Source: Episyrphus balteatus (Eukaryota; Arthropoda; Insecta; Diptera; Syrphidae). From it: a DNA stretch of 64,000 bases. Location: the NCBI RefSeq assembly GCF_945859705.1, contig NC_079136.1:82708867-82772866 (forward strand), written 5' to 3'. A program made the translations under genes and the position numbers. Positions 33,655 through 44,196 of the stretch are shown here, piece by piece (the stretch's first letter is position 1; each line of letters starts with the position of its first letter). Under the pieces are notes generated by a model. It saw only the letters and a list, made by a program, of their open reading frames with translations. It was not told the origin of the DNA and did not search any database.

Positions 33655-36600
33655 TTAGGATTGTTCGTCCCGAACAACTCCATTGCTTCTATCACCATTA
33701 TAACGATGTAAACGGTCACAATGAACTACCTTAAGTTTGCCTCTTACCCCTCTTTGTATACGGTAAACCACGTCGTTAATTCTGGTTATTACTGTGTAAG
33801 GGCCTTCCCAGTTTTGTTGTAGCTTCGGTGATAGTCCCTTTTGTCGGTGGGGATTGTAAAACCACACAAGTTCTCCTTCTTGAAACCCTGTTGCTGTCGC
33901 TCGTGCGTCATATCTTGTTTTCATCCTGTCACTAGACGCTTTTATATTTGTCCTTGTCCGTTGGTGAATGTCAGCCAGTGTTCCTTTCAGGTTATCTACG
34001 TATTCATCCATTTCATGTGGCTCGTTTGGAACACTTCCAAATTTTATCTCACTTGGCAGACGTATTGTTGAGCCAAATAGGACTTCCGATGGTGTATGTC
34101 CAGTAGAACTATGTGTTGCACTTCTATAAGCCATCAAGAATAATGGAATATGTCGGTCCCAGTCTCGTTGATTATCATTGACTACTTTTGACAGGTGTTC
34201 CTTAAGTGTCCTGTTAAATCGCTCAACCATCCCATCAGATTGTGGATGAAGCGGTGTTGTTCGCGTCTTCTTGATGCCAAGGAGTGAGCAAACCTCTTGA
34301 AAAATCTTAGATTCGAAGTTCCTTCCTTGGTCGGAATGAAGTTCCATGGGTACTCCGAACCTGCTCACCCAATGAAAGACAATCTTATCCACAACTGTTT
34401 TGGTTTCCTGGTTTGGAATGGCAAATGCCTCAGGCCATTTGCTGAAGTAGTCCATCACTACAAGGATGTATCGATTTCCGTTGTTGGTTTCGGGAAAAGG
34501 ACCTGCTACGTCTATTGCAATTCTCTCAAAAGGTGCACCCACATTGTACTGCTGCATCTTGCTTTGGATTTTTCTAGCTGGTCCTTTGCTAGCGGCACAA
34601 GTATCACATTTTCGGCACCACTTTTCAACGTCTTCTCTCATACGTAACCAGTAGAATTGCTGTCGTAGCTTTTCCAGCGTCTTGTTGATGCCTAAATGGC
34701 CTCCAGAAGTTCCACCGTGCATCTCTCGGAGAACATCATTTACCTTTGACTGAGGTACGACTAGCTGCATTACATAGGATTTACCATCTGCGGATTCCCA
34801 CTTACGCCTGAGTAGCCCTTCTTGCACATGAAGTGAGTCCCATTGTGCCCAATATGCTTTTAGAGTGGGGCTTCGGTCGGAGATGTCGGCCCATTCTGGT
34901 TTCTCTTGATGTTCCTTCCATGCAAGGATGGGTTCGATGTCCGAATCTTCCTGTTGGGCCATTCTGAGTTCTTCATTACTCCAGCCGCAAATGGGATCAG
35001 CTCTCGTTCTTCTAACAGCGACAACTTCCTTTTCTTCTAGTCGTGTGCAATGTTTGCAGTCTTGCTTGCACGGGCGTCGAGATAATGCGTCTGCATTTGA
35101 ATGCAGTTTTCCTCTTCGATGTTGAATCTGACATTGATACGTCTGAAGTATCTCGATCCATCTTGCTACTTGACCCTCTGGATTTTTGAAGTTCAAAAGC
35201 CAATTTAGTGCACCATGATCTGTGCGAAGAAGGAACTTCTGTCCATAGATGTACTTATGGAAGTGCTTTGTTGCCAATACCAGAGCTAGAAGTTCCCTTC
35301 TGGTCACGCAATAGTTTCTTTCTTGTTTCGAGAGTACCTTGCTGAAATAGGCAACGACCTTTTCTTCTCCGTCATGAACTTGCGATAAAACAGCACCAAC
35401 TCCAACATTACTTGCATCTGCGTCAATGATGAATTGTTTGCCTGGAGTCGGATAGGCCAGCACAGGAGCTTCACATAACCGCAGCTTCAGTTCCTGAAAG
35501 CTTTTCTCACACTCACCTGACCATTTAAAGGGTTTACCCTTCTCCGTAAGTTGGTGCAAGCTTTTGGCGATTCTCGCAAAATCCTTCACAAATCGTCGAT
35601 AGTACGTTGCCAGACCGAGGAAACTCCGAAGTTGATGCTTGTCCTGAGGGGTTGGCCAGTTCTTCACAGTGTCAACCTTTTCAGGATCAGTCTTCACTCC
35701 TTGGGATGAGATGATATGCCCCAAATATTTAACCTCGGTCTTGAAAAGTGCACATTTCTTTGGATTCAACTTAAGATGTGCTTCTCGTAGCCTTTGGAAT
35801 ACAGCCTTTAGGTTTTCACAATGGTCATCAAATGTTTTCCCGTAAACGATGACATCATCCAAATAGACTAGGCAAGATTTCCAGGTTAATCCATTTAAAA
35901 CGCACTCCATTAAGCGCTCAAAAGTAGCTGGGGCATTGCATAGCCCAAACGGCATGACATTAAACTGCCACAGACCATTTCCTGTGGAGAAAGCCGTCTT
36001 CTCCCGATCTTCTGGATGGATTTCTACCTGCCAGTAGCCACTCTTCAAATCCAAAGTCGAAAACCATTGTGCTCCTTCCATTGCATCTAGAGTATCGCTG
36101 ATTCTTGGCAGTGGGTAGCTGTCTTTCTTCGTCACATCATTCAGCCTGCGGTAGTCGACACAAAATCGAGTGCTTCCATCCTTCTTTTTGACGAGAACTA
36201 CCGGTGATGCCCAAGGGCTTTTGGAATTTTCGATTAGCCCGTCTTTCTTCATTGTTGTTATCATTTCTTCAACTTCACCTTGTTTGGCCAACGGGAGACG
36301 TCTTGCTGGTTGACGAATCGGCCTAGCATCTCCTGTATCGATTCGATGCTGCACCAGTTGTGTCCGGCCGTACTGCCCGCTGGGTGAAGAGAAAATATCA
36401 GCATATTCGTGAAGAAGACTTCCCGCAACATTAAGCTGATGTTGACTCAAGTTGTCTGATTTGAGAATTTGTTTCTTTAGTTTCTCCGAGTTCATAGTCA
36501 TCTGTGTATCCACCTCGTTGATCTTAGTTATTGCGGCCACAGATTCACATTGCCCAACAACTTCTCCTTTCTTAAGCTTGATTGGGTACGGTTTGATGTT

Positions 36601-37149
36601 AAGTATGCGTACAGGTACCATGTTGTTCTTTGGTGCCACAAGAGTCTTCCCGATGATGATGTTTTGGGAACTTTGTTTAACTTCTGGCTCAACCATGAGG
36701 TATCGATGGCTTCCAATATTCCCCTTTAGTTTCGTCCACACAAAAACTTCTGAAGAAGGAGGCAGGCACATGTCTTCTTTGATGACAGTTCTAATTGTTG
36801 TTGAATTTACGTTGCCATAGACCATTGGGATCTCCACATTTCTGTATTTCAGGACTTGATTACCTATATCCAAAATGATTTCATGGTCCTTCATGAAGTC
36901 GATTCCAATGATGCACTCGTCACATATATCTGCCACCAAAAACACATGCGAAAACTCTAGTTCTGCCATACGGATCGTAAGACGAACTTCACCGTACACC
37001 CTTGCTGCTTCTCCTGTGGCTGTCTTCAGACGGTAGCTGTTGGTGTTATGTAGCCATGTCATCTTCACCAAGTCTCTTCGTACAATAGAGGCGGTGGCAC
37101 CGGTGTCAATTGTAGCCACGTGTTGTTTGTTGTTTATGGTCGCCTCCAC
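33655..37149 (-). CDS. pol: Ty3/Gypsy Pol polyprotein (protease, RT, RNase H, integrase)
   Basis: 1164 residues are shown from a GTG codon, but the frame stays open upstream to ~37287 and overlaps gag, so translation is probably by frameshift rather than by its own start. Domains in order: aspartic protease with DTGA at 15-18; reverse transcriptase ~310-490 with YLDD at 429-432; RNase H ~573-690, starting at IIDADAS; integrase zinc region with H811/H818 and C848/C851; integrase core with D880, D940 and E976 (D-D-35-E spacing); GPY/F motif WEGPY at 1114-1118. All catalytic residues are present and no stop interrupts the frame. The stop codon overlaps the polypurine tract. The combination is typical of Ty3/Gypsy; the clade was not determined. 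Confidence 0.95.
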   Translation of the reverse strand: MEATINNKQHVATIDTGATASIVRRDLVKMTWLHNTNSYRLKTATGEAARVYGEVRLTIRMAELEFSHVFLVADICDECIIGIDFMKDHEIILDIGNQVLKYRNVEIPMVYGNVNSTTIRTVIKEDMCLPPSSEVFVWTKLKGNIGSHRYLMVEPEVKQSSQNIIIGKTLVAPKNNMVPVRILNIKPYPIKLKKGEVVGQCESVAAITKINEVDTQMTMNSEKLKKQILKSDNLSQHQLNVAGSLLHEYADIFSSPSGQYGRTQLVQHRIDTGDARPIRQPARRLPLAKQGEVEEMITTMKKDGLIENSKSPWASPVVLVKKKDGSTRFCVDYRRLNDVTKKDSYPLPRISDTLDAMEGAQWFSTLDLKSGYWQVEIHPEDREKTAFSTGNGLWQFNVMPFGLCNAPATFERLMECVLNGLTWKSCLVYLDDVIVYGKTFDDHCENLKAVFQRLREAHLKLNPKKCALFKTEVKYLGHIISSQGVKTDPEKVDTVKNWPTPQDKHQLRSFLGLATYYRRFVKDFARIAKSLHQLTEKGKPFKWSGECEKSFQELKLRLCEAPVLAYPTPGKQFIIDADASNVGVGAVLSQVHDGEEKVVAYFSKVLSKQERNYCVTRRELLALVLATKHFHKYIYGQKFLLRTDHGALNWLLNFKNPEGQVARWIEILQTYQCQIQHRRGKLHSNADALSRRPCKQDCKHCTRLEEKEVVAVRRTRADPICGWSNEELRMAQQEDSDIEPILAWKEHQEKPEWADISDRSPTLKAYWAQWDSLHVQEGLLRRKWESADGKSYVMQLVVPQSKVNDVLREMHGGTSGGHLGINKTLEKLRQQFYWLRMREDVEKWCRKCDTCAASKGPARKIQSKMQQYNVGAPFERIAIDVAGPFPETNNGNRYILVVMDYFSKWPEAFAIPNQETKTVVDKIVFHWVSRFGVPMELHSDQGRNFESKIFQEVCSLLGIKKTRTTPLHPQSDGMVERFNRTLKEHLSKVVNDNQRDWDRHIPLFLMAYRSATHSSTGHTPSEVLFGSTIRLPSEIKFGSVPNEPHEMDEYVDNLKGTLADIHQRTRTNIKASSDRMKTRYDARATATGFQEGELVWFYNPHRQKGLSPKLQQNWEGPYTVITRINDVVYRIQRGVRGKLKVVHCDRLHRYNGDRSNGVVRDEQS

Positions 37150-37247
37150 TGTCAGACTTTTGTTGTCTCGTTTACTCTGTGAGACTTGAATTGTGGTTCT
37201 GGGGCCATCGATACCAGAAACCAGCTTCTGCCCCTCGAAGTTGGTCC

Positions 37248-38660
37248 TTACTCGTTTCCCGAATGGGAAACAAGATGAGCATGAGTGTTAGTTGTATCGC
37301 TTACCTGTTGTTGGGCAATATTCCTGTTTCCACAGTGTTCGCAAGCAGTTCTTCTTGGTGGCAATCTGCACTGCCGCTGGAGATGTCCTGTCTTGTTACA
37401 GTTCCAGCATCGAGCAGCTCCGTCTCGCTGGTTTCTTTGGAACGCGAGTTTTTGACAAGAGCATTCCTCCACTGCAACTTCTCTTACCCGATGAACGCCT
37501 TGAGAAGCCTGTTCTGCTGCTTCCATAGTCAGTGCAAACGCTAATGCTTCAGGAAGGGAACGTTTTCCAGCTGTTCGAATTGCTCGCTGAAGATTTATAT
37601 CAGATACAGCACGTACAAAGGCTTCTGTCGCAAACTGATTGATAATGTCGTCTCCTGCTGTCGGATATGCCAGATGAGCCAACCTTTCAATATCTGCTTG
37701 AAGTTGTTGCAGAGTTTCTCCTCTTTTCTGGACTCTTGTATTGAGTTGGACGCGGAAGACTTCCTGCATATGGCCATCTCCAAAGCGTTTTTCAATGACC
37801 TGGACAAGAGCGTTAAAGTTACCATTCTTTTCTGGTGGTAACGTTTGTAACAACTCAGCAGCAGGACCTCTAAGAGCAAGAGTCAGCGCTATACATTTGT
37901 CTTCGTCATCCCAGCCATTTGTTGTTGCAGCTGCCTCAAACTGTTTCTTGTAGATCGACCAAGAACTTTGTCCATCAAATGTTGGTGGATGCATTTCCTT
38001 CTTCTTTGGGTACTCACCAGAACTTTCTCGAATCTTAATTTTCCGAACCTTGTCAAGTTCCTCAGTAATACTTTGCATTTTAACTTCCATTTTTTCAAAC
38101 TTGTCATCCACTTTCTCGAACTTTCCTTCTACTTTCTCGAGTTTTTCTTCAACTTTCTCGAACTTTTCTTGAGATTGCTTTTCAACGCATTTGATGGAAG
38201 CATCAATAGCAACGAACTTGTTCTCGATCGCGTCAAGCTTACCTTGGATGATGTTTTTCTGTTCATCTAATTTTTCGAGAAGATTCTGTTGTTCACTCTT
38301 TTGCTCGGTACGTTGTTTTTCCATTTGTTCGAGAACACTCTGTTGTTCACTCCTTTGCTCGGTACGTTGTTTTTCCATTTGTTCTCTCTGTTCCTTGCGT
38401 TGTGTCTCAATTTGTTCTTTCTGTTCTTCAAATTTTGCAAGGAGAACAGCCATCATGGATGACATATCGGAACTAGTACTTACTCGTTCTTCTATCATTT
38501 CAACCTCGAATTGAAATGTATCCAAATCTTCGTTTTTCTGGGTTAAATAATCCTGTAGACGAATAATGAGATCATTTTTCGATCCAGCAGTAGGAAGACT
38601 TCGCTTAGTCAATTCCGCCTTCAACTCAGTCAAACTTAACTGATTTAGTGTTTTACCCAT
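37248..38660 (-). CDS. gag: Ty3/Gypsy Gag with SAP domain, coiled coil and zinc knuckle
   Basis: 470 aa from the ATG at 38660. Residues ~8-42 (LNQLSLTELKAELTKRSL) look like a SAP domain, a nucleic-acid-binding helix-extension-helix seen in some arthropod Gypsy Gags. Residues ~75-210 are a long charged coiled coil with QRTEQ-type and KFEKVE-type repeats. A capsid-like region follows (PPTFDGQSSWSIYKKQFE onward). A CCHC knuckle, CWNCNKTGHLQRQC, lies at 418-431. The frame ends at 37248-37250, about 38 nt after the pol frame opens. The heptamer GGGAAAC (minus strand, 37254-37260) sits in phase for -1 slippage just before the gag stop. Confidence 0.9.
   Translation of the reverse strand: MGKTLNQLSLTELKAELTKRSLPTAGSKNDLIIRLQDYLTQKNEDLDTFQFEVEMIEERVSTSSDMSSMMAVLLAKFEEQKEQIETQRKEQREQMEKQRTEQRSEQQSVLEQMEKQRTEQKSEQQNLLEKLDEQKNIIQGKLDAIENKFVAIDASIKCVEKQSQEKFEKVEEKLEKVEGKFEKVDDKFEKMEVKMQSITEELDKVRKIKIRESSGEYPKKKEMHPPTFDGQSSWSIYKKQFEAAATTNGWDDEDKCIALTLALRGPAAELLQTLPPEKNGNFNALVQVIEKRFGDGHMQEVFRVQLNTRVQKRGETLQQLQADIERLAHLAYPTAGDDIINQFATEAFVRAVSDINLQRAIRTAGKRSLPEALAFALTMEAAEQASQGVHRVREVAVEECSCQKLAFQRNQRDGAARCWNCNKTGHLQRQCRLPPRRTACEHCGNRNIAQQQVSDTTNTHAHLVSHSGNE
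37254..37260 (-). promoter_or_regulatory. Putative -1 ribosomal frameshift site (GGGAAAC) between gag and pol
   Basis: The heptamer fits X XXY YYZ with GGA and AAC as gag-phase codons. A one-base slip back places ribosomes in the pol frame, which is open from 37287 through the protease. GGGAAAC is a known efficient slippery sequence in retroviral gag-pro junctions. A downstream stimulatory structure was not evaluated. Confidence 0.7.
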
Positions 38661-38792
38661 TTTAACTTTTCAAAACGCGAGCACTTTTACTTATTTCAAA
38701 ATGTTTTACACTTTGTTTATTGTTAAAACACACGCGCACTTTTTATTTTATTCGCGAAATTATCTGATTCGCACAAATAAATAAGTTTTATT

Positions 38793-38810
38793 CCACTTTT
38801 CTGACACCAA
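38793..38810 (-). other. Primer-binding site, tRNA-Leu type
   Basis: Immediately inside the 5' LTR on the minus strand: TTGGTGTCAGAAAAGTGG. It is complementary to a 3' end of the form CCACTTCTGACACCA, as in animal tRNA-Leu, with a small insertion of A residues. Confidence 0.7.
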
Positions 38811-39351
38811 TGTAATGTTTTATTCCGGGTTCACAATAAAACTTATTTAATTTCCACTTATATTTCCGTTCAAATAAGAACACACTTTATTTCAACTCAA
38901 TTTACTTTTATTATTCGCTCAAACAAACACACTTTTAAATCACTTTATTTACTACTAACAATTCGCAACACTTTATTTCACTTTGTACTGTACTCTTTCA
39001 CTTTCAAGATTAAACTGTCTCCGTTCGGTGTCTACGCTGCCTTTTATACCGGAATCTCGAGACTCGAGAACGTCCTCGAAGGCTCTCGTCCCTGTCTCTC
39101 GAAACTTCCTTTCCAGGAAGGGCACTTCATACTTCCAGTCTAGTGGGATATTTTGAGATGTGTTCAGTGTGGGATATTTTGAGATGTGTTCAGTGAGATA
39201 TTTTTAGATGTGTTCAGTGGGATATTTTTAGATGTGTTCAATGAGATATTTTTCTTAATTACTAAAGGTCCGTTCACATTTCTACCTTTGCAGGAGTAGG
39301 TAGTGTGTTCAGACTTTTATCTTAAAAGTAGTTCAGTAATTCATCGTTACA
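38811..39351 (-). repeat. 5' LTR of the Ty3/Gypsy element
   Basis: 541 bp, TGTAATG to CGTTACA in + orientation. By eye identical to the left LTR outside the MITE insertion, which implies a very recent transposition. It preserves the empty site (GATGTGTTCAGTGTGGGATA) for the family K MITE. Confidence 0.9.
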
Positions 39352-39409
39352 ATACAAATACCCGTACCGTTACCTGTACCCCTACCGCGTACCCTCCGGT
39401 GTGACCAAG

Positions 39410-39700
39410 CCAGAGATACCCAAAGGAGATGGGAAACTTTCGTACGTTTTACCCCCCAAAACCCATTTGTTTATTTCGTGTTGTTGTAATCTCTTTTGTA
39501 TTCGTGAATAAATGTGAAAAACACACATAGTGTAGCCACGGTGTTTTTACGCACACCTAAGCAAAAATCTACGATTTTTCACGTATACTTAGCCAAAAAT
39601 GTATATTTTTTCACGCATACTTATCCAAAAATGTCTAAAGCAGCTTGTAGGCAAACCCGTATGACGTCAGAAGTTTCTCATCTCTTTTGGGTATCTCTGG
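39410..39700. mobile_element. 291-bp MITE (family C), array copy 1
   Basis: The left end CCAGAGATACCCAAAGGAGA and right end TCTCTTTTGGGTATCTCTGG are inverted repeats extending through GAAACTT/AAGTTTC. ACCAAG occurs on both flanks, within the right terminal repeat of a family E MITE. Copies 2-4 of the array carry it at 40499-40789, 41413-41703 and 42502-42792. Small 68-residue frames inside it recur with the repeat and are not genes. Confidence 0.75.
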
Positions 39701-40057
39701 ACCAAGCCTTTAAATTATAAAAAAATGGAAAAAAAGAAGAAGCAACAGTGGAGGAATAACCCTGTTAAAAAACATCATGGATTTCATTCATGCTTCAATA
39801 TTTACTATTGATCAGAAAAGGGGCGTTCACGATCTATTGTAAAAAAAATAAAATTTTACATTTTTACTAGGAGTTGATTGTTATTAGACTTCTAGCTATT
39901 TTCCGAGTCAATTTTTGTTGTGCGGCTAAGTTTTTTAAAACGGGTAGTTGTAAGAAAAAAAAAATCCAAACAGGAATTTCAACGTTCAGGTGAGGATTTT
40001 TTTTCACACAAGTACCCGTACCGCTACCGCATACATTTTTTGTGTGGTCAAACCTTA

Positions 40058-40229
40058 AGGCTTGGCCACACCGGAGGGTACGCGGTAGAGGTACAGGTAA
40101 CGGTACGGGTATTTGTATGGAAAAAATTCCAAACTGACACATCAACGTTCGGGTGTGGAATTTTTTTAATACAAATATCGTTGCCGCTACCCGTACCGCT
40201 ACCGCGTACCCTCCGGTGTGGCCAAGCCT
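40058..40229. mobile_element. 172-bp MITE (family E), complete copy, TTA target site
   Basis: Ends AGGCTTGGCCACACCGGAGG and CCTCCGGTGTGGCCAAGCCT, almost palindromic throughout. Flanked by TTA at 40055-40057 and 40230-40232. The corresponding uninterrupted site (AAACCTTACAATACACAG) is present in array unit 2 at ~41140-41157. The 3-bp duplication suggests PIF/Harbinger-type mobilisation. Confidence 0.88.
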
Positions 40230-42045
40230 TTACAATACACAGACACATCAACGTTCAGGTGTGGAATTTTTTTAGTACAAATATCGTTACCGCTATACCG
40301 CATACCTCCCGGTGTGGCCAAGCCTTTAAAGGCTTGGCCACACCGGAGGGTACGCGGTAGCGGTACGGGTAGCGGCAACGATATTTGTATTAAAAAAATT
40401 CCACACCCGAACGTTGATGTGTCAGTTTGGAATTTTTTCCATACAAATACCCGTACCGTTACCTGTACCCCTACCGCGTACCCTCCGATGTGACCAAGCC
40501 AGAGATACCCAAAGGAGATGGGAAACTTTCGTACGTTTTACCCCCCAAAACCCATTTGTTTATTTCGTGTTGTTGTAATCTCTTTTGTATTCGTGAATAA
40601 ATGTGAAAAACACACATAGTGTAGCCATGGTGTTTTTACGCACACCTAAGCAAAAATCTACGATTTTTCACGTATACTTAGCCAAAAATGTATATTTTTT
40701 CACGCATACTTATCCAAAAATGTCTAAAGCAGCTTGTAGGCAAACCCGTATGACGTCAGAAGTTTCTCATCTCTTTTGGGTATCTCTGGACCAAGCCTTT
40801 AAATTATAAAAAAATGGAAAAAAAGAAGAAGCAACAGTGGAGGAATAACCCTGTTAAAAAACATCATGGATTTCATTCATGCTTCAATATTTACTATTGA
40901 TCAGAAAAGGGGCGTTCACGATCTATTGTAAAAAAAATAAAATTTTACATTTTTACTAGGAGTTGATTGTTATTAGACTTCTAGCTATTTTCCGAGTCAA
41001 TTTTTGTTGTGCGGCTAAGTTTTTTAAAACGGGTAGTTGTAAGAAAAAAAAAATCCAAACAGGAATTTCAACGTTCAGGTGAGGATTTTTTTTCACACAA
41101 GTACCCGTACCGCTACCGCATACATTTTTTGTGTGGTCAAACCTTACAATACACAGACACATCAACGTTCAGGTGTGGAATTTTTTTAGTACAAATATCG
41201 TTACCGCTATACCGCATACCTCCCGGTGTGGCCAAGCCTTTAAAGGCTTGGCCACACCGGAGGGTACGCGGTAGCGGTACGGGTAGCGGCAACGATATTT
41301 GTATTAAAAAAATTCCACACCCGAACGTTGATGTGTCAGTTTGGAATTTTTTCCATACAAATACCCGTACCGTTACCTGTACCCCTACCGCGTACCCTCC
41401 GGTGTGACCAAGCCAGAGATACCCAAAGGAGATGGGAAACTTTCGTACGTTTTACCCCCCAAAACCCATTTGTTTATTTCGTGTTGTTGTAATCTCTTTT
41501 GTATTCGTGAATAAATGTGAAAAACACACATAGTGTAGCCACGGTGTTTTTACGCACACCTAAGCAAAAATCTACGATTTTTCACGTATACTTAGCCAAA
41601 AATGTATATTTTTTCACGCATACTTATCCAAAAATGTCTAAAGCAGCTTGTAGGCAAACCCGTATGACGTCAGAAGTTTCTCATCTCTTTTGGGTATCTC
41701 TGGACCAAGCCTTTAAATTATAAAAAAATGGAAAAAAAGAAGAAGCAACAGTGGAGGAATAACCCTGTTAAAAAACATCATGGATTTCATTCATGCTTCA
41801 ATATTTACTATTGATCAGAAAAGGGGCGTTCACGATCTATTGTAAAAAAAATAAAATTTTACATTTTTACTAGGAGTTGATTGTTATTAGACTTCTAGCT
41901 ATTTTCCGAGTCAATTTTTGTTGTGCGGCTAAGTTTTTTAAAACGGGTAGTTGTAAGAAAAAAAAAATCCAAACAGGAATTTCAACGTTCAGGTGAGGAT
42001 TTTTTTTCACACAAGTACCCGTACCGCTACCGCATACATTTTTTG

Positions 42046-42217
42046 AGGCTTGGCCACACCGGAGGGTACGCGGTAGCGGTAAGGGTAGCGGCAACGATAT
42101 TTGTATTAAAAAAATTCCACACCCGAACGTTGATGTGTCAGTTTGGAATTTTTTCCATACAAATACCCGTACCGTTACCTGTACCTCTACCGCGTACCCT
42201 CCGGTGTGGCCAAGCCT
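42046..42217. mobile_element. 172-bp MITE (family E), complete copy, TTG target site
   Basis: Same termini as the other family E copies, in the opposite internal orientation to the 40058 copy. Flanked by TTG at 42043-42045 and 42218-42220. The empty site CATTTTTTGTGTGGTCAAAC is intact in units 1 and 2. An identical insertion 1089 bp further on (43135-43306) was copied with the unit. Confidence 0.88.
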
Positions 42218-43702
42218 TTGTGTGGTCAAACCTTACAATACACAGACACATCAACGTTCAGGTGTGGAATTTTTTTAGTACAAATATCGTTACCGCTATA
42301 CCGCATACCTCCCGGTGTGGCCAAGCCTTTAAAGGCTTGGCCACACCGGAGGGTACGCGGTAGCGGTACGGGTAGCGGCAACGATATTTGTATTAAAAAA
42401 ATTCCACACCCGAACGTTGATGTGTCAGTTTGGAATTTTTTCCATACAAATACCCGTACCGTTACCTGTACCCCTACCGCGTACCCTCCGGTGTGACCAA
42501 GCCAGAGATACCCAAAGGAGATGGGAAACTTTCGTACGTTTTACCCCCCAAAACCCATTTGTTTATTTCGTGTTGTTGTAATCTCTTTTGTATTCGTGAA
42601 TAAATGTGAAAAACACACATAGTGTAGCCACGGTGTTTTTACGCACACCTAAGCAAAAATCTACGATTTTTCACGTATACTTAGCCAAAAATGTATATTT
42701 TTTCACGCATACTTATCCAAAAATGTCTAAAGCAGCTTGTAGGCAAACCCGTATGACGTCAGAAGTTTCTCATCTCTTTTGGGTATCTCTGGACCAAGCC
42801 TTTAAATTATAAAAAAATGGAAAAAAAGAAGAAGCAACAGTGGAGGAATAACCCTGTTAAAAAACATCATGGATTTCATTCATGCTTCAATATTTACTAT
42901 TGATCAGAAAAGGGGCGTTCACGATCTATTGTAAAAAAAATAAAATTTTACATTTTTACTAGGAGTTGATTGTTATTAGACTTCTAGCTATTTTCCGAGT
43001 CAATTTTTGTTGTGCGGCTAAGTTTTTTAAAACGGGTAGTTGTAAGAAAAAAAAAATCCAAACAGGAATTTCAACGTTCAGGTGAGGATTTTTTTTCACA
43101 CAAGTACCCGTACCGCTACCGCATACATTTTTTGAGGCTTGGCCACACCGGAGGGTACGCGGTAGCGGTAAGGGTAGCGGCAACGATATTTGTATTAAAA
43201 AAATTCCACACCCGAACGTTGATGTGTCAGTTTGGAATTTTTTCCATACAAATACCCGTACCGTTACCTGTACCTCTACCGCGTACCCTCCGGTGTGGCC
43301 AAGCCTTTGTGTGGTCAAACCTTACAATACACAGACACATCAACGTTCAGGTGTGGAATTTTTTTAGTACAAATATCGTTACCGCTATACCGCATACCTC
43401 CCGGTGTGGCCAAGCCTTTAAAGGCTTGGCCACACCGGAGGGTACGCGGTAGAGGTACAGGTAACGGTACGGGTATTTGTATGGAAAAAATTCCAAACTG
43501 AAACATCAACGTTCGGGTGTGGAATTTTTTTAATACAAATATCGTTGCCGCTGGAGGGTATGCGGTAGCGGTACGGGTAGCGGTGAGGGTACTTGTATGA
43601 AAAAAATTCCAAACTGACACATCAACGTTCAGGTGTGGAATTTTTTTAGTACAAATATCGTTACCGCTATACCGCATACCCTCCGGTGTGGCCAAGCCTT
43701 TA

Positions 43703-43874
43703 AGGCTTGGCCACACCGGAGGGTACGCGGTAGCGGTACGGGTAGCGGCAACGATATTTGTATTAAAAAAATTCCACACCCGAACGTTGATGTGTCAGTT
43801 TGGAATTTTTTCCATACAAATACCCGTACCGTTACCTGTACCTCTACCGCGTACCCTCCGGTGTGGCCAAGCCT
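43703..43874. mobile_element. 172-bp MITE (family E), complete copy in a cluster
   Basis: AGGCTTGG at 43703 to AAGCCT at 43874. It is separated by a bare TTA from the preceding E-type end (43700-43702). Shortened relatives follow at ~43879-44029 and ~44034-44196, so the right edge of the nest is a string of E elements joined by TTA/TTAA. Confidence 0.8.
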
Positions 43875-44196
43875 TTAAAGGCTTGGCCACACCGAAGGGT
43901 ACATGCGGTAGCGGTACGGGTATTTGTATGAAAAAAATTCCAAACTGACACATCAACGTTCAGATGTGGAATTTTTTTCATACAATTACCTGTACCGCTA
44001 CCGCATGTACCCTTCGGTGTGGCCAAGCCTTAAAGGCTTGGCCACACCGGAAGGTATGCGGTATAGCGGTAACGATATTTGTACTAAAAAAATTCCACAC
44101 CTGAACGTTGATGTGTCAGTTTGGAATTTTTTTCATACAAGTACCCTCACCGCTACCCGTACCGCTACCGCATACCCTCCAGTGTGGCCAAGCCTT

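Larger units (their letters stand above)
32705..39351 (-). mobile_element. Complete Ty3/Gypsy LTR retrotransposon, 6647 bp
   Basis: Two LTRs (32705-33643 and 38811-39351) begin TGTAATG and end CGTTACA, with a 4-bp ATAC target duplication outside (32701-32704 and 39352-39355). The right LTR (5' in element sense) is 541 bp. The left is 939 bp because it holds a 389-bp MITE plus 9-bp duplication; 939 minus 398 is exactly 541. Reading on the minus strand, a primer-binding site TGGTGTCAGAAAAGTGG follows the 5' LTR (~38793-38809), resembling the 3' end of tRNA-Leu. A polypurine tract AAGAGGGGGG precedes the 3' LTR (~33646-33655). Gag and Pol are both open and no env-like frame is present. It is inserted in a family E MITE. 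Confidence 0.93.
39410..43590. repeat. Tandem array of 914/1089-bp composite units, four copies
   Basis: The family C start recurs at 39412, 40501, 41415 and 42504, giving steps of 1089, 914 and 1089 bp. Each unit is family C MITE, then a right-hand fragment of family D, then family E material. The 175-bp difference is one 172-bp family E insertion plus a 3-bp target duplication. It is absent from unit 2, sits at a TTA site in unit 1 and at a TTG site in units 3 and 4. Repeated 119-146-residue frames in the array are spurious. Confidence 0.88.

Noticed and set aside
33841..36820. Plus-strand frames opposite pol
   Set aside because: Antisense shadows of the Pol frame, which has all expected domains.
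37968..38514. Plus-strand frames opposite gag (e.g. 100 and 107 residues)
   Set aside because: Antisense shadows of the Gag coiled-coil coding region.
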